Assembly (NCBI GenBank): GCA_003527225.1
Contig: DPXQ01000158.1
Span: forward strand, 29,210 to 93,209
Reading direction: 5' to 3'
Source of the DNA: Rhizobium sp.
Lineage (GTDB): Bacteria > Pseudomonadota > Alphaproteobacteria > Rhizobiales > Rhizobiaceae
DNA length: 64,000 bases
Part shown: piece by piece, positions 9,087 to 18,848 of the stretch
Layout: each line of letters opens with the position of its first letter
Numbering within the stretch: the first letter of the stretch is position 1
Translations under genes and position numbers: made by a program
The notes under the pieces: generated by a model
What the model was told of the DNA's origin: nothing
The model's input: only the letters and a program-made list of their open reading frames with translations
Database searches by the model: none

Positions 9087-9893
9087 ATGGAAGACCAATC
9101 GATCCTCAGTGCGCTTTTCCTCGGCCTGATAGAGGGCCTGACGGAATTCATACCGGTTTCTTCCACTGCCCATGTCCTGCTTGCAGGGCATTTTCTCGGC
9201 TTCAAGTCACCCGGCAACACCTTCGCCGTGTTGATCCAGCTCGGCGCCATCCTGGCCATCCTCAGCGTCTACACCTACAAGCTGGTGTCGATCGCGCTCA
9301 CGCTTCCGTCGAGCCCCCGCAGCCGGCATTTCGTGATCTCGATCCTGCTCGCCTTCCTGCCGGCGGCGGTGATCGGCGCGCTTGCGCACGACTTCATCAA
9401 GTCGGTCCTGTTCGAGACGCCGGCACTGATGTGCATCGTGCTGATCCTCGGCGGACTTGTTCTGTTGTGGATCGACCGCATCACGCTGACGCCGAAATAT
9501 ACCGACGTCATGGAGTATCCGCTGCCGCTCGCCTTCAAGATAGGCCTTTGCCAGTGCGTGGCGATGATCCCCGGGGTTTCGCGGTCGGGAGCGACGATTG
9601 TCGGCGCGCTTCTGCTCGGAACGGACAAGCGTTCGGCGGCGGAATTCTCATTCTTCCTTGCCATGCCGACGATGGTCGGGGCCTTTGCCCTCGATCTCTA
9701 CAAGAACCGCGCCGCGCTGAACTTCGACGACGGCGCGATCATAGCGATCGGCTTCATCGCAGCGTTCATTTCGGCGTTGCTGGTCGTGCGCGCCCTGCTC
9801 GACTATGTGTCGAAGCGCGGTTACGCACTGTTCGCCTGGTGGCGCATTGCTGTCGGTGGTCTTGGCCTGCTTGCGCTGACCCTGGGATTTTGA
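9087..9893 (+). CDS. uppP: undecaprenyl-diphosphatase
   Basis: UppP/BacA, 268 residues, an integral membrane phosphatase that dephosphorylates undecaprenyl diphosphate to recycle the lipid carrier for peptidoglycan and surface polysaccharide synthesis; extra copies confer bacitracin resistance. The Glu-rich motif [14 protein letters not shown] and the second motif [13 protein letters not shown], both part of the active site, are intact, and about eight hydrophobic segments are present. The ATG at 9087 has AAAGGA at good spacing, unlike the ATG 60 bases earlier. It is transcribed away from the gst operon. Confidence 0.95.
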   Translation: MEDQSILSALFLGLIEGLTEFIPVSSTAHVLLAGHFLGFKSPGNTFAVLIQLGAILAILSVYTYKLVSIALTLPSSPRSRHFVISILLAFLPAAVIGALAHDFIKSVLFETPALMCIVLILGGLVLLWIDRITLTPKYTDVMEYPLPLAFKIGLCQCVAMIPGVSRSGATIVGALLLGTDKRSAAEFSFFLAMPTMVGAFALDLYKNRAALNFDDGAIIAIGFIAAFISALLVVRALLDYVSKRGYALFAWWRIAVGGLGLLALTLGF

Positions 9894-9947
9894 AGGAAGA
9901 GGAAGTCTAAGGGCGGGCGACGCGGGCGCCCGCTGGGCCGGCGCGTC

Positions 9948-10106
9948 TCAGTCTGCGAGGGAGACCGAACCCGTGCTGCACGGATCGACGCCATAGGCCG
10001 GCGCGCAGTTGCCCTTGCCGGCTGCTACAGTGGAGGGCGCCATGAACGAGCCTGCCATGATGACCAGTGCCGCACACGCAAAAAAGAGTGCGATAGACTT
10101 ACCCAT
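9948..10106 (-). CDS. small secreted protein, 52 residues, function unknown
   Basis: A short gene reading leftward, beginning MGKSIALFFACAALVIMAGS. Residues 1-29 look like a signal peptide ending VAA; the mature peptide would be only about 23 residues, with cysteines at 34 and 43 in GNCAPAYGVDPCSTG. A good ribosome binding site (GAGAGG, eight bases before the ATG) and a hydrophobic leader argue for a real gene. It lies 54 bases beyond the uppP stop, tail to tail. I do not recognise a characterised family; similar tiny Cys-pair proteins are annotated as hypothetical in rhizobia. Confidence 0.7.
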   Translation of the reverse strand: MGKSIALFFACAALVIMAGSFMAPSTVAAGKGNCAPAYGVDPCSTGSVSLAD

Positions 10107-10303
10107 AAAATCTGCCTCTCAGAATAGTGGTATGCGTTTCCGTCAGTGTCGCAGCAAGGCGCTCCCGAACGCGGTGCACTCTGTACCCATTGACAATCTC
10201 CACATCAATAGAAGATCTTGCTGAATTGGCGGTTAACGCACGTATTTTTCCGTTGCGTCATTTGTGCAACGCCGGAACACCCAAAGGGTTCCAACGGCGG
10301 CCG

Positions 10304-11284
10304 TCAGGCGGCTTTCCCTGACCCGGTGAACTGCCCGTGGGGGCGGTACTGGACGAGGTAGGTCGGCAGGATGGATTCCAGCGTGACCGGGACGATGCCC
10401 AAGGCCTCGAGCGTGCGGCCTTCGGCCTTTGCCTTCTCGGAAACGACATTGTCGGTTTTCAGAAGCTTTACCTGGTCGCTGGTGAGCGGCGGCGCCACGA
10501 AGGGGATCGCGGATGCGACACTGCCGATGAAGGACGCGATGTAGAACGGCATGGGAACGAAAGTGCGCCGACGCTCGACCACCTTGAGCATGGTTTCGAG
10601 ACATTCGCGGAAGCTCAGGATCTCGCGGCCGCCGAGCTCATAGATCTTGCCGGCATCGAGCTTGCCGTCCACCGAACGGGCGACCGCTTCGGCCACATCC
10701 TCGACGTAAACCGGCTGGAACTTCGTCTTGCCGCCGCCGATCAGCGGCAGGAAGGGCAGCATCCGCGCCATGCTGGCAAACTTGTTGAAGAAGCCGTCCT
10801 CGGGGCCGAATATGATCGAGGGCCGCAGGATGACGGCATCCGGCTTAATGGAATGGATGGCGGCTTCCGCCTTGCCCTTCGAGGAAGCGTAGCTCGAGCG
10901 GGATTTCGCGTCAGCGCCGATGGCGGAAATATGGGTCAGGCCGGCGCCTGCTGCCCGGGCGGCTTCGGCAACGGCGCGCGCGCCGAATTCCTGCACGGCG
11001 TCGAAGCTGTTGCGCCCGCTTTCAAACAGGATGCCGACGCAATTGACGACGTGATCGGCGCCCTGGACGGCCTTGTCCACCGAGGCGCGGTAGCGAAGAT
11101 TGGCCTGCACGAGGGAAATCTGCCCGACATTGCCGAGCGGCAACAGGAAGCCGGCGAGGTCCGGGCGGCGCACGGCAACGCGGATACGGTAGCCGCGCCG
11201 GGCAAGCGCCCTGACAACGTGCCGGCCAACGAAGCCCGATCCACCAAACACGGTTACGAGCGGCGGAAGATTGGACAAGGTCAT
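10304..11284 (-). CDS. complex I NDUFA9-like NAD(P)-binding protein
   Basis: A 326-residue atypical SDR with the N-terminal motif VFGGSGFVGRHVVRAL for dinucleotide binding. It belongs to the family of the NDUFA9 accessory subunit of mitochondrial complex I, common as a stand-alone protein in Alphaproteobacteria. The catalytic YxxxK is present in form (YASSKGKAEA). AGGGAG precedes the ATG at 11284. It is encoded alone, 113 bases after the DUF1330 gene on the same strand. Whether the bacterial protein contacts complex I is not known. Confidence 0.88.
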   Translation of the reverse strand: MTLSNLPPLVTVFGGSGFVGRHVVRALARRGYRIRVAVRRPDLAGFLLPLGNVGQISLVQANLRYRASVDKAVQGADHVVNCVGILFESGRNSFDAVQEFGARAVAEAARAAGAGLTHISAIGADAKSRSSYASSKGKAEAAIHSIKPDAVILRPSIIFGPEDGFFNKFASMARMLPFLPLIGGGKTKFQPVYVEDVAEAVARSVDGKLDAGKIYELGGREILSFRECLETMLKVVERRRTFVPMPFYIASFIGSVASAIPFVAPPLTSDQVKLLKTDNVVSEKAKAEGRTLEALGIVPVTLESILPTYLVQYRPHGQFTGSGKAA

Positions 11285-11397
11285 GGCGGGCTCCCTGGAA
11301 GAGAAATAGGCAGGTTGGCATTCAAGCTGTCTTTAGACGAATCGCACCGCAAGGTGAAGTGCGATCACGCGCTATGGAACGAACTGCCGATGGGCAG

Positions 11398-11685
11398 TCA
11401 GACGCCTTCGACGACGACCATTTCGGCATCCGCCACTTCCTGGCGGATTTTCGCTGCGATCTGGTATTCGGGCGAATTGTAGCAATCGACCGCGGCCTGG
11501 TGCGAAGGGAATTCGATGATGACGTTGCGGGCGCGGGCCTTGCCTTCGAGCTCCGTGAATGGGCCACCGCGGGCGAGGAATGTCGCGCCATATTTCTCGA
11601 ATGCAACTTTTGCCGCCGAAACATAATCCTTGTAACGCTCGGCGTCACGAATATCCACGCGCGCGATCCAGTAGCCCTTGGCCAT
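11398..11685 (-). CDS. DUF1330 domain-containing protein
   Basis: A 95-residue soluble protein of the DUF1330 family (dimeric alpha-beta barrel, ferredoxin-like fold). The typical opening KGYWIARVDI and the ending AEMVVVEGV are present. It has a clear ribosome binding site, GAGGTG, before the ATG. It follows pyrF on the same strand by 57 bases. The biochemical role of the family is unknown. Confidence 0.88.
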   Translation of the reverse strand: MAKGYWIARVDIRDAERYKDYVSAAKVAFEKYGATFLARGGPFTELEGKARARNVIIEFPSHQAAVDCYNSPEYQIAAKIRQEVADAEMVVVEGV

Positions 11686-11742
11686 GTGTTCACCTCACCC
11701 TTGAATGTTGTGAGCGTTTCATTCAGCAATTTCGCGAAAGGG

Positions 11743-12441
11743 TCAAGCCTCTGCCGCGACCGACATTTCCGCGAGGATCGCCCTTGCCGCCGCCTTCGGG
11801 TCCGGCGCCTTGACGATCGGCCGGGCCACGACCAGATGGCTCGACCCCGCCTTCAGCGCATCCGCAGGCGTCATCACCCGCTTCTGGTCGCCCTTGTCCG
11901 CGCCGGCGGGGCGAATCCCCGGCGTCACGAGCGCCATATCCGGACCGATGATGGATCGCACGGCCTTCGCCTCTTCCGCCGAGCAGACGATGCCGCCCAT
12001 GCCGGCGGCGCGCGCCTGTTCCGCCCGCCGCAGCACCAGCGTGTGCGGATCGTATTCGTATCCGGCGTCGATCAGGTCCTGCTCGTCCATCGAGGTGAGC
12101 ACGGTGACACCGAGCAGGCAGAGGCCCGAGCCTTGCGCCGCTTTGACGGCCGCCCGCATGGCTTTCGGATAGGCATGGAGCGTCAGCATCGACATGCCCA
12201 TCTTGGCGATGTTCTCGACGCCGGAGGCCACCGTATTGTCGATGTCGAGGAGCTTCATGTCGAGGAAGATCTTCTTGCCGTCGCGTGCAAGGTCGCGGGC
12301 GAATTCAAGGCCCCCGGCAAAGGCCAGCTGATAGCCGATCTTGTAGAAGAGGATGTCGTCTCCCAGCGTATCGACGATGGTTTCCGCTTCCCGGACGGTC
12401 GGAACGTCCAGCCCGACGATGAGGCGCTCGCGTATGTTCAC
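11743..12441 (-). CDS. pyrF: orotidine-5'-phosphate decarboxylase
   Basis: PyrF, 232 residues, decarboxylates OMP to UMP in pyrimidine synthesis. The catalytic DxKxxD is DMKLLD at residues 61-66, and the phosphate-binding end TPGIRPAG and VVARPIVKA are present. I choose the GTG at 12441: it has AGGGAG upstream, gives the normal family length and overlaps the preceding phosphatase stop by four bases (GTGA). The upstream ATG at 12579 would add 46 unrelated residues. Coupled to the phosphatase gene and followed by the DUF1330 gene. Confidence 0.94.
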   Translation of the reverse strand: MNIRERLIVGLDVPTVREAETIVDTLGDDILFYKIGYQLAFAGGLEFARDLARDGKKIFLDMKLLDIDNTVASGVENIAKMGMSMLTLHAYPKAMRAAVKAAQGSGLCLLGVTVLTSMDEQDLIDAGYEYDPHTLVLRRAEQARAAGMGGIVCSAEEAKAVRSIIGPDMALVTPGIRPAGADKGDQKRVMTPADALKAGSSHLVVARPIVKAPDPKAAARAILAEMSVAAEA

Positions 12442-13028
12442 GGGTCCACTCCCTGCCAGATTTCGATAGGCGTCCAGTCGCATGAGACGGAGAGGTCCGC
12501 AAGAGAGAAAGCGAAGAGATTGCCGCCGCCGGGCAGATGGTCGTGGCTGCGGCTGATCGGGATGCCGAGCAGGTGGCATTTGAGCAGGGTGCCGACGCCT
12601 CCATGGCCGACAAAGGCGATCGGGCGTGCCGGATCGTGTGCGTCAAGGACCGCCGAGACGGCGCTAACGATGCGGGCCTGGGCGTCCGCCGCCCGCTCCC
12701 AGCCGCGAAAGCTCTCCTGCGGATGGGCGAAGAACCAGTCGGCGGCCTTCTCGAATTCGCCGGGCTTCAGGAAGCCGGTGGCCGAGCGATCGTTTTCGTG
12801 CATCGCCTCCACGGTCTCGAAGCCGATGCCGGCGGCTCTGGCGAGGATTTCCGCGGTCTCGATCGCCTTCACCTCGGCGCTGGAGACGATGCGCGCGAGT
12901 TGCTTCGCCCAAGGGCGTGCCGCGGCCTGTTCAGCGCGGGCCGCGCCGATGTCCGACAGTCCCCATTGCGGAACGGGAACAGCCGGATCGATCCTGACCT
13001 GGGGGTGGGTGATATAGAGGCCGAACAT
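12438..13028 (-). CDS. histidine phosphatase family protein, atypical RHG motif
   Basis: A 196-residue phosphoglycerate-mutase-like (histidine phosphatase) protein. The second family histidine is clear in FVGHGGVG, and [15 protein letters not shown] is typical. At the N-terminus the usual RHG reads THP (LYITHPQV), so the nucleophilic His is kept but the phosphate-binding Arg is replaced. It may have altered substrate range or reduced activity. It lies 19 bases after pmtA and overlaps pyrF by four bases, suggesting co-transcription. Substrate unknown. Confidence 0.82.
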   Translation of the reverse strand: MFGLYITHPQVRIDPAVPVPQWGLSDIGAARAEQAAARPWAKQLARIVSSAEVKAIETAEILARAAGIGFETVEAMHENDRSATGFLKPGEFEKAADWFFAHPQESFRGWERAADAQARIVSAVSAVLDAHDPARPIAFVGHGGVGTLLKCHLLGIPISRSHDHLPGGGNLFAFSLADLSVSCDWTPIEIWQGVDP

Positions 13029-13047
13029 TCGGGCTTGCCGCCAGGGA

Positions 13048-13641
13048 TCAGCCGCGACGATAGATCCACAGCTGCGCCGGCGGGATATTACGAACGATGA
13101 AATCGAAATGCTGGATGTGGTAGCTGTCCGGCTTTGCGATGATCGGCGAGACCGGCCCGTAGGAGATCTGCACGACGGGACGACCGTGTGGCAGCCGGTC
13201 GAGCAGGGCTTCGAGCAGCCGGATGCGGTCCTTCATCGGAAAATTGAGGAGCGGAACCGCAGAAATGACCGAGTCGAAGGTCTGGCCGGCCAGCGGACCG
13301 AGCGTCCGTTCCAGGTCGAATGCGTCGCCGTGGATGAAATTGACACCCGGATAGGTGAGCTTGAGGTGCTGGTAGAAATCCTCGGAATACTCGATCGAAA
13401 CCAGTTTTTCGGCCGGGACGCCGCGCGCAAGGATCGCCTTGGTGATCACGCCGGTGCCGGGGCCCAGTTCGAGGACCGGGAGGCCCGACTGTGGATTGAT
13501 GACGCTCGCCATTTTCTTTGCCGTCACCGAGGACGTCGGGACGATGGCGCCGACCTGCTTCGGACCCTGCATCATGCCCCTGAAGAAACGGATTTCCTCA
13601 TCGAACTTCTTTTCAAACCGTTCCTTCAAGCGCCGTACCAT
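13048..13641 (-). CDS. pmtA: phospholipid N-methyltransferase (PmtA type)
   Basis: A 197-residue SAM-dependent methyltransferase of the Sinorhizobium/Rhodobacter PmtA class, which methylates phosphatidylethanolamine three times to phosphatidylcholine at the inner face of the membrane. SAM motif I is VLELGPGTGVITKAIL; the early segment FFRGMMQGPKQVGAIVPTS is typical of this small class. It is the proposed first gene of pmtA-phosphatase-pyrF and lies just after dnaN on the same strand. A ribosome binding site GGGGATTAGG is present. A generic rRNA/SAM methyltransferase is the alternative, but fit to PmtA is good. Confidence 0.85.
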   Translation of the reverse strand: MVRRLKERFEKKFDEEIRFFRGMMQGPKQVGAIVPTSSVTAKKMASVINPQSGLPVLELGPGTGVITKAILARGVPAEKLVSIEYSEDFYQHLKLTYPGVNFIHGDAFDLERTLGPLAGQTFDSVISAVPLLNFPMKDRIRLLEALLDRLPHGRPVVQISYGPVSPIIAKPDSYHIQHFDFIVRNIPPAQLWIYRRG

Positions 13642-13762
13642 GGCCTAATCCCCACTCAAGACCGCATGCGCATCTGTGCGCGCAGCCGCCATGTTGCGCG
13701 GCTTTGTCGCAAAAACAAGGCAGAATGGCGCTAATGGAGCAGAAATCCAACGAAAGTTGACT

Positions 13763-14881
13763 TCAGACCCGCATCGGCATCAGCACATAAAGCGCGTCGT
13801 CGCCGGCCGTGTCGCGGATAAGCGTGGGAGATCCGGCATCCGCAAACAGGAAGATCGCGTCGTCGCCCGACAGCTGCGCCGTGATGTCGAGGAGGTATTT
13901 GGCATTGAAGCCGATTTCCATCGCGTCGCTTTCGTAGCCGACCGCGACTTCTTCCGTCGCACTGCCGGAATCCGGATTGTTGACGGTCAGCATCAGGTGG
14001 CCGTCGGAAAGCGCAAGCTTCACGGCGCGGCCACGCTCGGACGAGATCGTCGAAACGCGGTCCACCGCTTGCGCGAAGGTCTGGCAATCGACCCGCATTT
14101 CCTTGTCGTTTGCCTGCGGAATGACGCGCTGGTAGTCGGGGAACGTTCCGTCGATCAGCTTGGAGGTCATGACGATCGAGCCGATGGTAAAACGGATCTT
14201 GGCGTCCGAGACCTCGATGGTGACGACAAGATCCGGATTGTCGACCAGCTTCTGCAACTCGCCGACCGTCTTGCGCGGAATGATGATGCCGGGCATGCCT
14301 TCGGAGCCCGAGGGCGCGTCGACATCGGCGCGCGCCAGACGGTGTCCGTCGGTCGCCACGGCACGGAGCTTCAGCGCGCCGGCGCTTTCGATCGTATGCA
14401 GGAAAATACCGTTCAGATAATAGCGGGTTTCCTCGGTCGAGATCGCGAATTGCGTCCGGTCGATCAGCATCTTGAGGTCGGTCGCCTTCAGGCGGAAGGA
14501 GTGGCTGAAGATGCCTGCCGTCAGATCCGGGAAGTCCGATTCCGAAAGGCACTGCAGCGAGAATTTCGAGCGGCCGGAAGCGACCGTCATCGATGTGCCG
14601 TCCGGGTTGGTGGCGAGCAGCACTTCCGAGCCGTCCGGCAATTTGCGCACGATTTCGTAGAGCAGGTGCGCCGGAACCGTCGTCGCGCCGGCCTGTTCGA
14701 CCATGGCCGGTGCCGCCTCGGTGATCTCGAGATCGAGGTCGGTCGCCTTCATCGCCAGGCTTGCGCCGTCGGCGCGCAGCAACACGTTGGACAGGATCGG
14801 TATCGTGTTGCGCCGCTCGACCACGCGATGCACATGGTTCAGCGATTTGAGAAGGTTGGACCGTTCAAGAGTAATACGCAT
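13763..14881 (-). CDS. dnaN: DNA polymerase III beta subunit (sliding clamp)
   Basis: DnaN, 372 residues, the ring-shaped processivity clamp of the replicative polymerase. The start MRITLERSNLLKSLNHVHRV and the C-terminus ALYVLMPMRV are those of the family, and three clamp domains fit the length. The ATG at 14881 is preferred to one 111 bases upstream, which would add a non-homologous leader. dnaN is not next to dnaA here (29 kb apart), as is usual in Rhizobiaceae. It is divergent from rsmI with about 250 bases between. Confidence 0.97.
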   Translation of the reverse strand: MRITLERSNLLKSLNHVHRVVERRNTIPILSNVLLRADGASLAMKATDLDLEITEAAPAMVEQAGATTVPAHLLYEIVRKLPDGSEVLLATNPDGTSMTVASGRSKFSLQCLSESDFPDLTAGIFSHSFRLKATDLKMLIDRTQFAISTEETRYYLNGIFLHTIESAGALKLRAVATDGHRLARADVDAPSGSEGMPGIIIPRKTVGELQKLVDNPDLVVTIEVSDAKIRFTIGSIVMTSKLIDGTFPDYQRVIPQANDKEMRVDCQTFAQAVDRVSTISSERGRAVKLALSDGHLMLTVNNPDSGSATEEVAVGYESDAMEIGFNAKYLLDITAQLSGDDAIFLFADAGSPTLIRDTAGDDALYVLMPMRV

Positions 14882-15132
14882 GGACTCTACCGCTTTCGAC
14901 CTGTCGCCATCCGCAGTTCGGGGATGGCCGCAATGCTCCCGGCCATTGTCCGGCCGGATGATGTGGACGGGCAAAATGGCAGCAAAAGCCAATCAAATGC
15001 AAGAGGCAAGCAGCGGATCTCCGCCCCATTTTGGAGCGTCCCGCCGTTGCGGGCGCCGCAAGCGCCACCCTTGCCCAAATGCGGACAGTAAACCATAAAG
15101 GGCCTCTTCAAACATTTTAGAGATAGGCCAAG

Positions 15133-16047
15133 GTGACAGAGAGCAAGAAGGACGGGGCGGGAACCTCCAGAACCTATCGCCTGAACGACATGGCGATCGC
15201 GGCCCGCCCGCTCGAACCCGCGCTCTATCTGGTCGCAACGCCGATCGGCAATCTCGGCGACATAACCTTGCGCGCTCTGGAAACGCTTGCCGGCGCGGAT
15301 GTTCTGGCCTGCGAGGATACGCGCGTGACGCGCGTCCTGCTCGACCGCTACGGGATCCAGAACAGGCCTTATGCCTATCATGAGCACAATGCCGACGAGG
15401 CGGGGCCGAAACTGATAGCAGCGCTCGATGCGGGCAAATCCGTGGCGCTTGTTTCCGACGCGGGCACGCCGCTGGTCTCGGATCCCGGTTATCGCCTCGG
15501 GCAATTGGCCATAGAGACCGGTCACCGGGTCGTGCCGATCCCCGGCCCGTCTGCTCCGCTCGCCGCTCTTGTCGGCTCGGGCCTGCCGAACGACGCCTTT
15601 TTCTTCGCCGGCTTCCTGCCCACGAAAGACAAGGCGCGACGCGACCGGCTTGAGGAATTGCACACTGTGCCGGCGACGCTTCTCTTCTTCGAGTCGCCCC
15701 ACCGAATTGGCGCGACGCTTGCCGCAGCGGCAGAGGTGCTCGGGCCCGCGCGTGCCGCTTCGGTCTGCCGGGAACTGACCAAGACTTTCGAGGAGTTTCG
15801 CCGCGGCACGCTTGGGGAATTGGCGCAATACTATGCCGGCGACCGCGTCGTGAAGGGCGAGATCGTGCTGGTGATCGGCCCTCCGGCTGCGCCGGAAGCC
15901 CCCGAACAAGGCGAGGTCGACGCGCTGCTTTCGCAATTGGCCGCGACCCTGCCGGCGGCGAAAGCGGCGACGGAGGCCGCGAGGCAGACCGGACTTCCGC
16001 GCAAGGACCTTTACCAGCGCATTCTCGAACTCAAGGACGGCGCATGA
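15133..16047 (+). CDS. rsmI: 16S rRNA (cytidine-1402-2'-O)-methyltransferase
   Basis: RsmI, 304 residues, methylates C1402 of 16S rRNA at the ribosomal P site. The tetrapyrrole-methylase-type fold begins [15 protein letters not shown], followed by [17 protein letters not shown] and PGPSA motifs. The GTG at 15133 gives an N-terminal extension of about 20 residues, which rhizobial RsmI commonly has; an ATG at 15190 is the alternative start. It overlaps yraN by four bases (ATGA), so the two are coupled. Confidence 0.95.
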   Translation: MTESKKDGAGTSRTYRLNDMAIAARPLEPALYLVATPIGNLGDITLRALETLAGADVLACEDTRVTRVLLDRYGIQNRPYAYHEHNADEAGPKLIAALDAGKSVALVSDAGTPLVSDPGYRLGQLAIETGHRVVPIPGPSAPLAALVGSGLPNDAFFFAGFLPTKDKARRDRLEELHTVPATLLFFESPHRIGATLAAAAEVLGPARAASVCRELTKTFEEFRRGTLGELAQYYAGDRVVKGEIVLVIGPPAAPEAPEQGEVDALLSQLAATLPAAKAATEAARQTGLPRKDLYQRILELKDGA

Positions 16048-16427
16048 AATCCGGGCGGCCGGATATGCGAAAACCGGATAGCCGGCGTCTGAAAGCCGAG
16101 CGCCGGGGGCGCATTTCCGAATACCTGGCGGCGCTTCATCTCATGCTCAAGGGCTATAGAATTGTTGCCCTGCGTTACCGGACGCGGGTCGGCGAAATCG
16201 ACATCGTTGCACGCAAGGGCGATCTTGCCGCTTTCATCGAGGTCAAAGCCCGCCGGTTTGAAGGCGATGCCCTGGATGCCGTAGGGTTTTCCGCGCAGAA
16301 CCGGATCAGGGCGGCGAGCGATATCTGGCTCTCGCGGCAGGCCGACGCGGCGCGGATTTCCCTTCGTTATGATATTGTTGCGGTTGTACCCGGACGGTGG
16401 CCGAAACACTATCGGGACGCATTCTGA
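16044..16427 (+). CDS. YraN family protein (UPF0102)
   Basis: A 127-residue protein of the UPF0102/YraN family, related in fold to Holliday-junction-resolvase-type nucleases. The core motif [21 protein letters not shown] carries the D...ExK-type residues of that fold. It starts inside the rsmI stop (ATGA overlap), as in many proteobacteria. In related rhizobia I would expect gshB next; here the ugp operon intervenes. Biochemical function is not established. Confidence 0.92.
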   Translation: MKSGRPDMRKPDSRRLKAERRGRISEYLAALHLMLKGYRIVALRYRTRVGEIDIVARKGDLAAFIEVKARRFEGDALDAVGFSAQNRIRAASDIWLSRQADAARISLRYDIVAVVPGRWPKHYRDAF

Positions 16428-16484
16428 CGGATCGGATGATGCCTCCGTCAGATCGCGATTAAAGCGCTTTGATGTGTAATATTG

Positions 16485-16524
16485 GCGACATAAAAGCGTC
16501 AAGAGCTTGTCATACAAACTGACT
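16485..16524 (+). promoter_or_regulatory. tandem Pho box upstream of ugpB
   Basis: Four heptamers spaced exactly 11 bp: GCGACAT (16485), GCGTCAA (16496), TTGTCAT (16507) and ACTGACT (16518). The third matches the rhizobial PhoB unit CTGTCAT at 6 of 7. Tandem 11-bp units are the PhoB binding pattern, and ugp genes are known Pho regulon members in E. coli and S. meliloti. The site ends 41 bases before the ugpB ATG. Confidence 0.65.
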
Positions 16525-16565
16525 AATGCAATCCTCATCCTAAAAATTAAAGGAGAGGATCATCC

Positions 16566-17882
16566 ATGTTCACTAAATTATCGATTGCAGCCTTGGCCCT
16601 CGGATTGTCGGCGACGACGTCGCTCGCCGCGACCGAAATCAGCTGGTGGCACGCCATGGGCGGCGAGCTTGGCGCCAAGCTCGAAGAGATCGTTGCGGGC
16701 TACAATGCCTCGCAGGACAAATACAAGGTCGTTCCGACCTTCAAGGGTACCTATCCTGAGACCATGACAGCTGCGATCGCCGCCTTCCGCGCTGGCGAAC
16801 AGCCCGATATCGTCCAGGTCTTCGAAGTCGGCACCGGCACGATGATGGCCGCCAAGGGCGCCGTCTATCCGGTCTATGAACTGATGAAGGACGCTGGCGC
16901 CAAGTTCGATCCCAAGGAATACCTGCCGGCCGTCGTTGGCTACTATTCCGACACCGAAGGCAACATGCTGTCGCTGCCCTTCAACTCGTCGACCCCGATC
17001 TTCTACTACAACAAGGACGTCTTCAAGAAGGCCGGCCTTGATCCCGAAACCGCTCCGAAGACCTGGGAAGAAGTCGAAGCCTTCTCCAAGAAGATCATGG
17101 AATCGGGCGCTGCCAAGTGCGGCTTCACGACCGGCTGGGTTTCCTGGGTACAGCTCGAGAATCTTTCGGCCTGGCACAATCAGCCGATCGGCACGCTTCA
17201 GAACGGCTTCGGCGGCATGGACTCCAAGCTGACCGTCAACGGCCCGGTGCAGGTCAAGCATTGGGATAACCTGAAGAAGTGGCAGGATGCCGGCATCTTC
17301 CAGTATGGCGGTCCGACCGGCGGCAACGATGCTCCGCCGAAGTTCTACAGCCAGGAATGCGCCATGTACATGAACTCGTCGGCATCGCGCGCCGGCGTCC
17401 TTCTCAATGCCAAGGACTTCCAGGTCGGTTTCGGCATGCTGCCCTACTATTCTGACGTTCAGGGCGCCCCGCAGAACTCGATCATCGGCGGCGCCACCCT
17501 CTGGGTGCTGAAGGGTCATGACGCCGAACAGTACAAGGGTGTCGCCGATTTCTTCACCTACCTGTCCTCCGCCAAGGTACAGGCCGACTGGCATCAGTAT
17601 TCGGGCTACCTGCCGATCACGCAGGCCGCCTATGACCTCGGCAAGTCCCAGGGCTACTATGAGAAGAACCCGGGCTCTGACGTCGCGATCAAGCAGATGA
17701 CGCTCAACGCCCCGACGGAAAATTCCAAGGGCCTGCGCTTCGGCAACTATGTGCAGATCCGCACCGTCATCGACGAAGAATTCCAGGAATTGCTGGCTGG
17801 CAAGAAGACCGCCCAGCAGGCCCTCGATGCCGTCGTCGAGCGTGGCAACAAGCTGATCGCCGACTTCGCCGCCGCCAACTGA
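16566..17882 (+). CDS. ugpB: sn-glycerol-3-phosphate ABC transporter substrate-binding protein
   Basis: UgpB, 438 residues, the periplasmic receptor for sn-glycerol-3-phosphate and its diesters. Signal peptide 1-21 ends LAA. It resembles the E. coli protein as I recall it throughout, including [30 protein letters not shown] and the [11 protein letters not shown] region. A strong AAAGGAGAGG lies before the ATG. It leads ugpBAEC, and a stable hairpin after it probably raises its level above the membrane genes. The upstream Pho box points to induction by phosphate limitation. Confidence 0.96.
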   Translation: MFTKLSIAALALGLSATTSLAATEISWWHAMGGELGAKLEEIVAGYNASQDKYKVVPTFKGTYPETMTAAIAAFRAGEQPDIVQVFEVGTGTMMAAKGAVYPVYELMKDAGAKFDPKEYLPAVVGYYSDTEGNMLSLPFNSSTPIFYYNKDVFKKAGLDPETAPKTWEEVEAFSKKIMESGAAKCGFTTGWVSWVQLENLSAWHNQPIGTLQNGFGGMDSKLTVNGPVQVKHWDNLKKWQDAGIFQYGGPTGGNDAPPKFYSQECAMYMNSSASRAGVLLNAKDFQVGFGMLPYYSDVQGAPQNSIIGGATLWVLKGHDAEQYKGVADFFTYLSSAKVQADWHQYSGYLPITQAAYDLGKSQGYYEKNPGSDVAIKQMTLNAPTENSKGLRFGNYVQIRTVIDEEFQELLAGKKTAQQALDAVVERGNKLIADFAAAN

Positions 17883-17904
17883 GGCAATCCACGGACACGA
17901 AAAA

Positions 17905-17943
17905 GGAAGCTCGCGCGACGGCGCGGGCTTCCCTCCCTTTTTC
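17905..17943 (+). terminator. intra-operon hairpin between ugpB and ugpA
   Basis: GGAAGCTCGCGC, loop GACG, GCGCGGGCTTCC forms a 12-bp stem (one T-G wobble) at 17905-17932, followed by CTCCCTTTTTC. It lies 22 bases after the ugpB stop and 22 bases before the ugpA ATG. It could partly terminate transcription or protect the ugpB 3' end, a common design that gives excess binding protein. Confidence 0.7.
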
Positions 17944-17953
17944 GGAATATCCC

Positions 17954-18838
17954 ATGCAAACCAAGCGCGTCATCTTCAACAACCGGCTGTTGCCTTACCT
18001 GCTGCTTCTGCCGCAAATGGCGGTGACCGTCGTCTTCTTTCTCTGGCCTGCGGGGCAGGCCTTTCGGCAGTCTTTCCTGCGCGAGGACGCCTTCGGTTTC
18101 AAAACCACGTTCGTGGGATTGGCCAATTACACCGAGCTTTTTTACGATCCGAGATATCTCAACTCGCTATCCGTGACGGTGGTGTTTTCGATCAGCGTTG
18201 CGGTTCTTTCGATCGGGTTGTCGCTGCTTCTCGCGGTGGCGGCGGACCGGATGGTCAGGAGCGCCCAGTTCTATACGACCCTTCTGGTCTGGCCCTACGC
18301 CGTCGCGCCGGCGATTGCCGGAACGCTGTGGTGGTTCATGTTCAACCCCACCATCGGCATCCTGCCCTATATCCTAGAGGGCCTGAACTATGACTGGAAC
18401 CACGGGCTGAGCGGCACCGATGCCATGATCCTCGTGGTCCTGGCCGCCACATGGAAGCAGATCTCCTACAATTTTCTTTTCTTCCTGGCGGGCCTGCAGG
18501 CCATTCCGCAATCCCTGCGCGAAGCCGCAGCCATAGATGGCGCGGGTCCTGCGAAGCGATTCTTCACCATCGTCTTTCCGCTTCTCTCCCCAACGACCTT
18601 CTTTCTCGTCGTCGTCAACATCGTCTATGCCATGTTCGATACCTTCGCGGTGATCCATGCGACGACGGAGGGAGGGCCGGCCCAGGCGACCAACATTCTC
18701 GTCTACAAGGTCTTCGAGGACGGGTTCATCGGGCTCAATCTCGGCTCGTCCGCGGCGCAGTCGGTCGTTCTCATGGCGATCGTCGTCGTCCTGACCGTGA
18801 TCCAGTTCCGCTGGATCGAACGCCGCGTAGAATACTGA
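17954..18838 (+). CDS. ugpA: sn-glycerol-3-phosphate ABC transporter permease
   Basis: UgpA, 294 residues, one of the two inner-membrane channel subunits of the glycerol-3-phosphate importer. Six hydrophobic segments are apparent, and the EAA loop that contacts the ATPase reads [17 protein letters not shown] in the second half. It stands 71 bases after ugpB, across the hairpin, and 10 bases before ugpE. The family (MalF type) and operon order ugpB-A-E-C fix the identity. Confidence 0.94.
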   Translation: MQTKRVIFNNRLLPYLLLLPQMAVTVVFFLWPAGQAFRQSFLREDAFGFKTTFVGLANYTELFYDPRYLNSLSVTVVFSISVAVLSIGLSLLLAVAADRMVRSAQFYTTLLVWPYAVAPAIAGTLWWFMFNPTIGILPYILEGLNYDWNHGLSGTDAMILVVLAATWKQISYNFLFFLAGLQAIPQSLREAAAIDGAGPAKRFFTIVFPLLSPTTFFLVVVNIVYAMFDTFAVIHATTEGGPAQATNILVYKVFEDGFIGLNLGSSAAQSVVLMAIVVVLTVIQFRWIERRVEY

Positions 18839-18848
18839 GGTCCCCGAC

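Noticed and set aside
13676..15091. 471-codon frame on the plus strand across dnaN
   Set aside because: It runs antisense to the whole of dnaN; long shadow frames are normal in GC-rich DNA. No ribosome binding site or recognisable domain.
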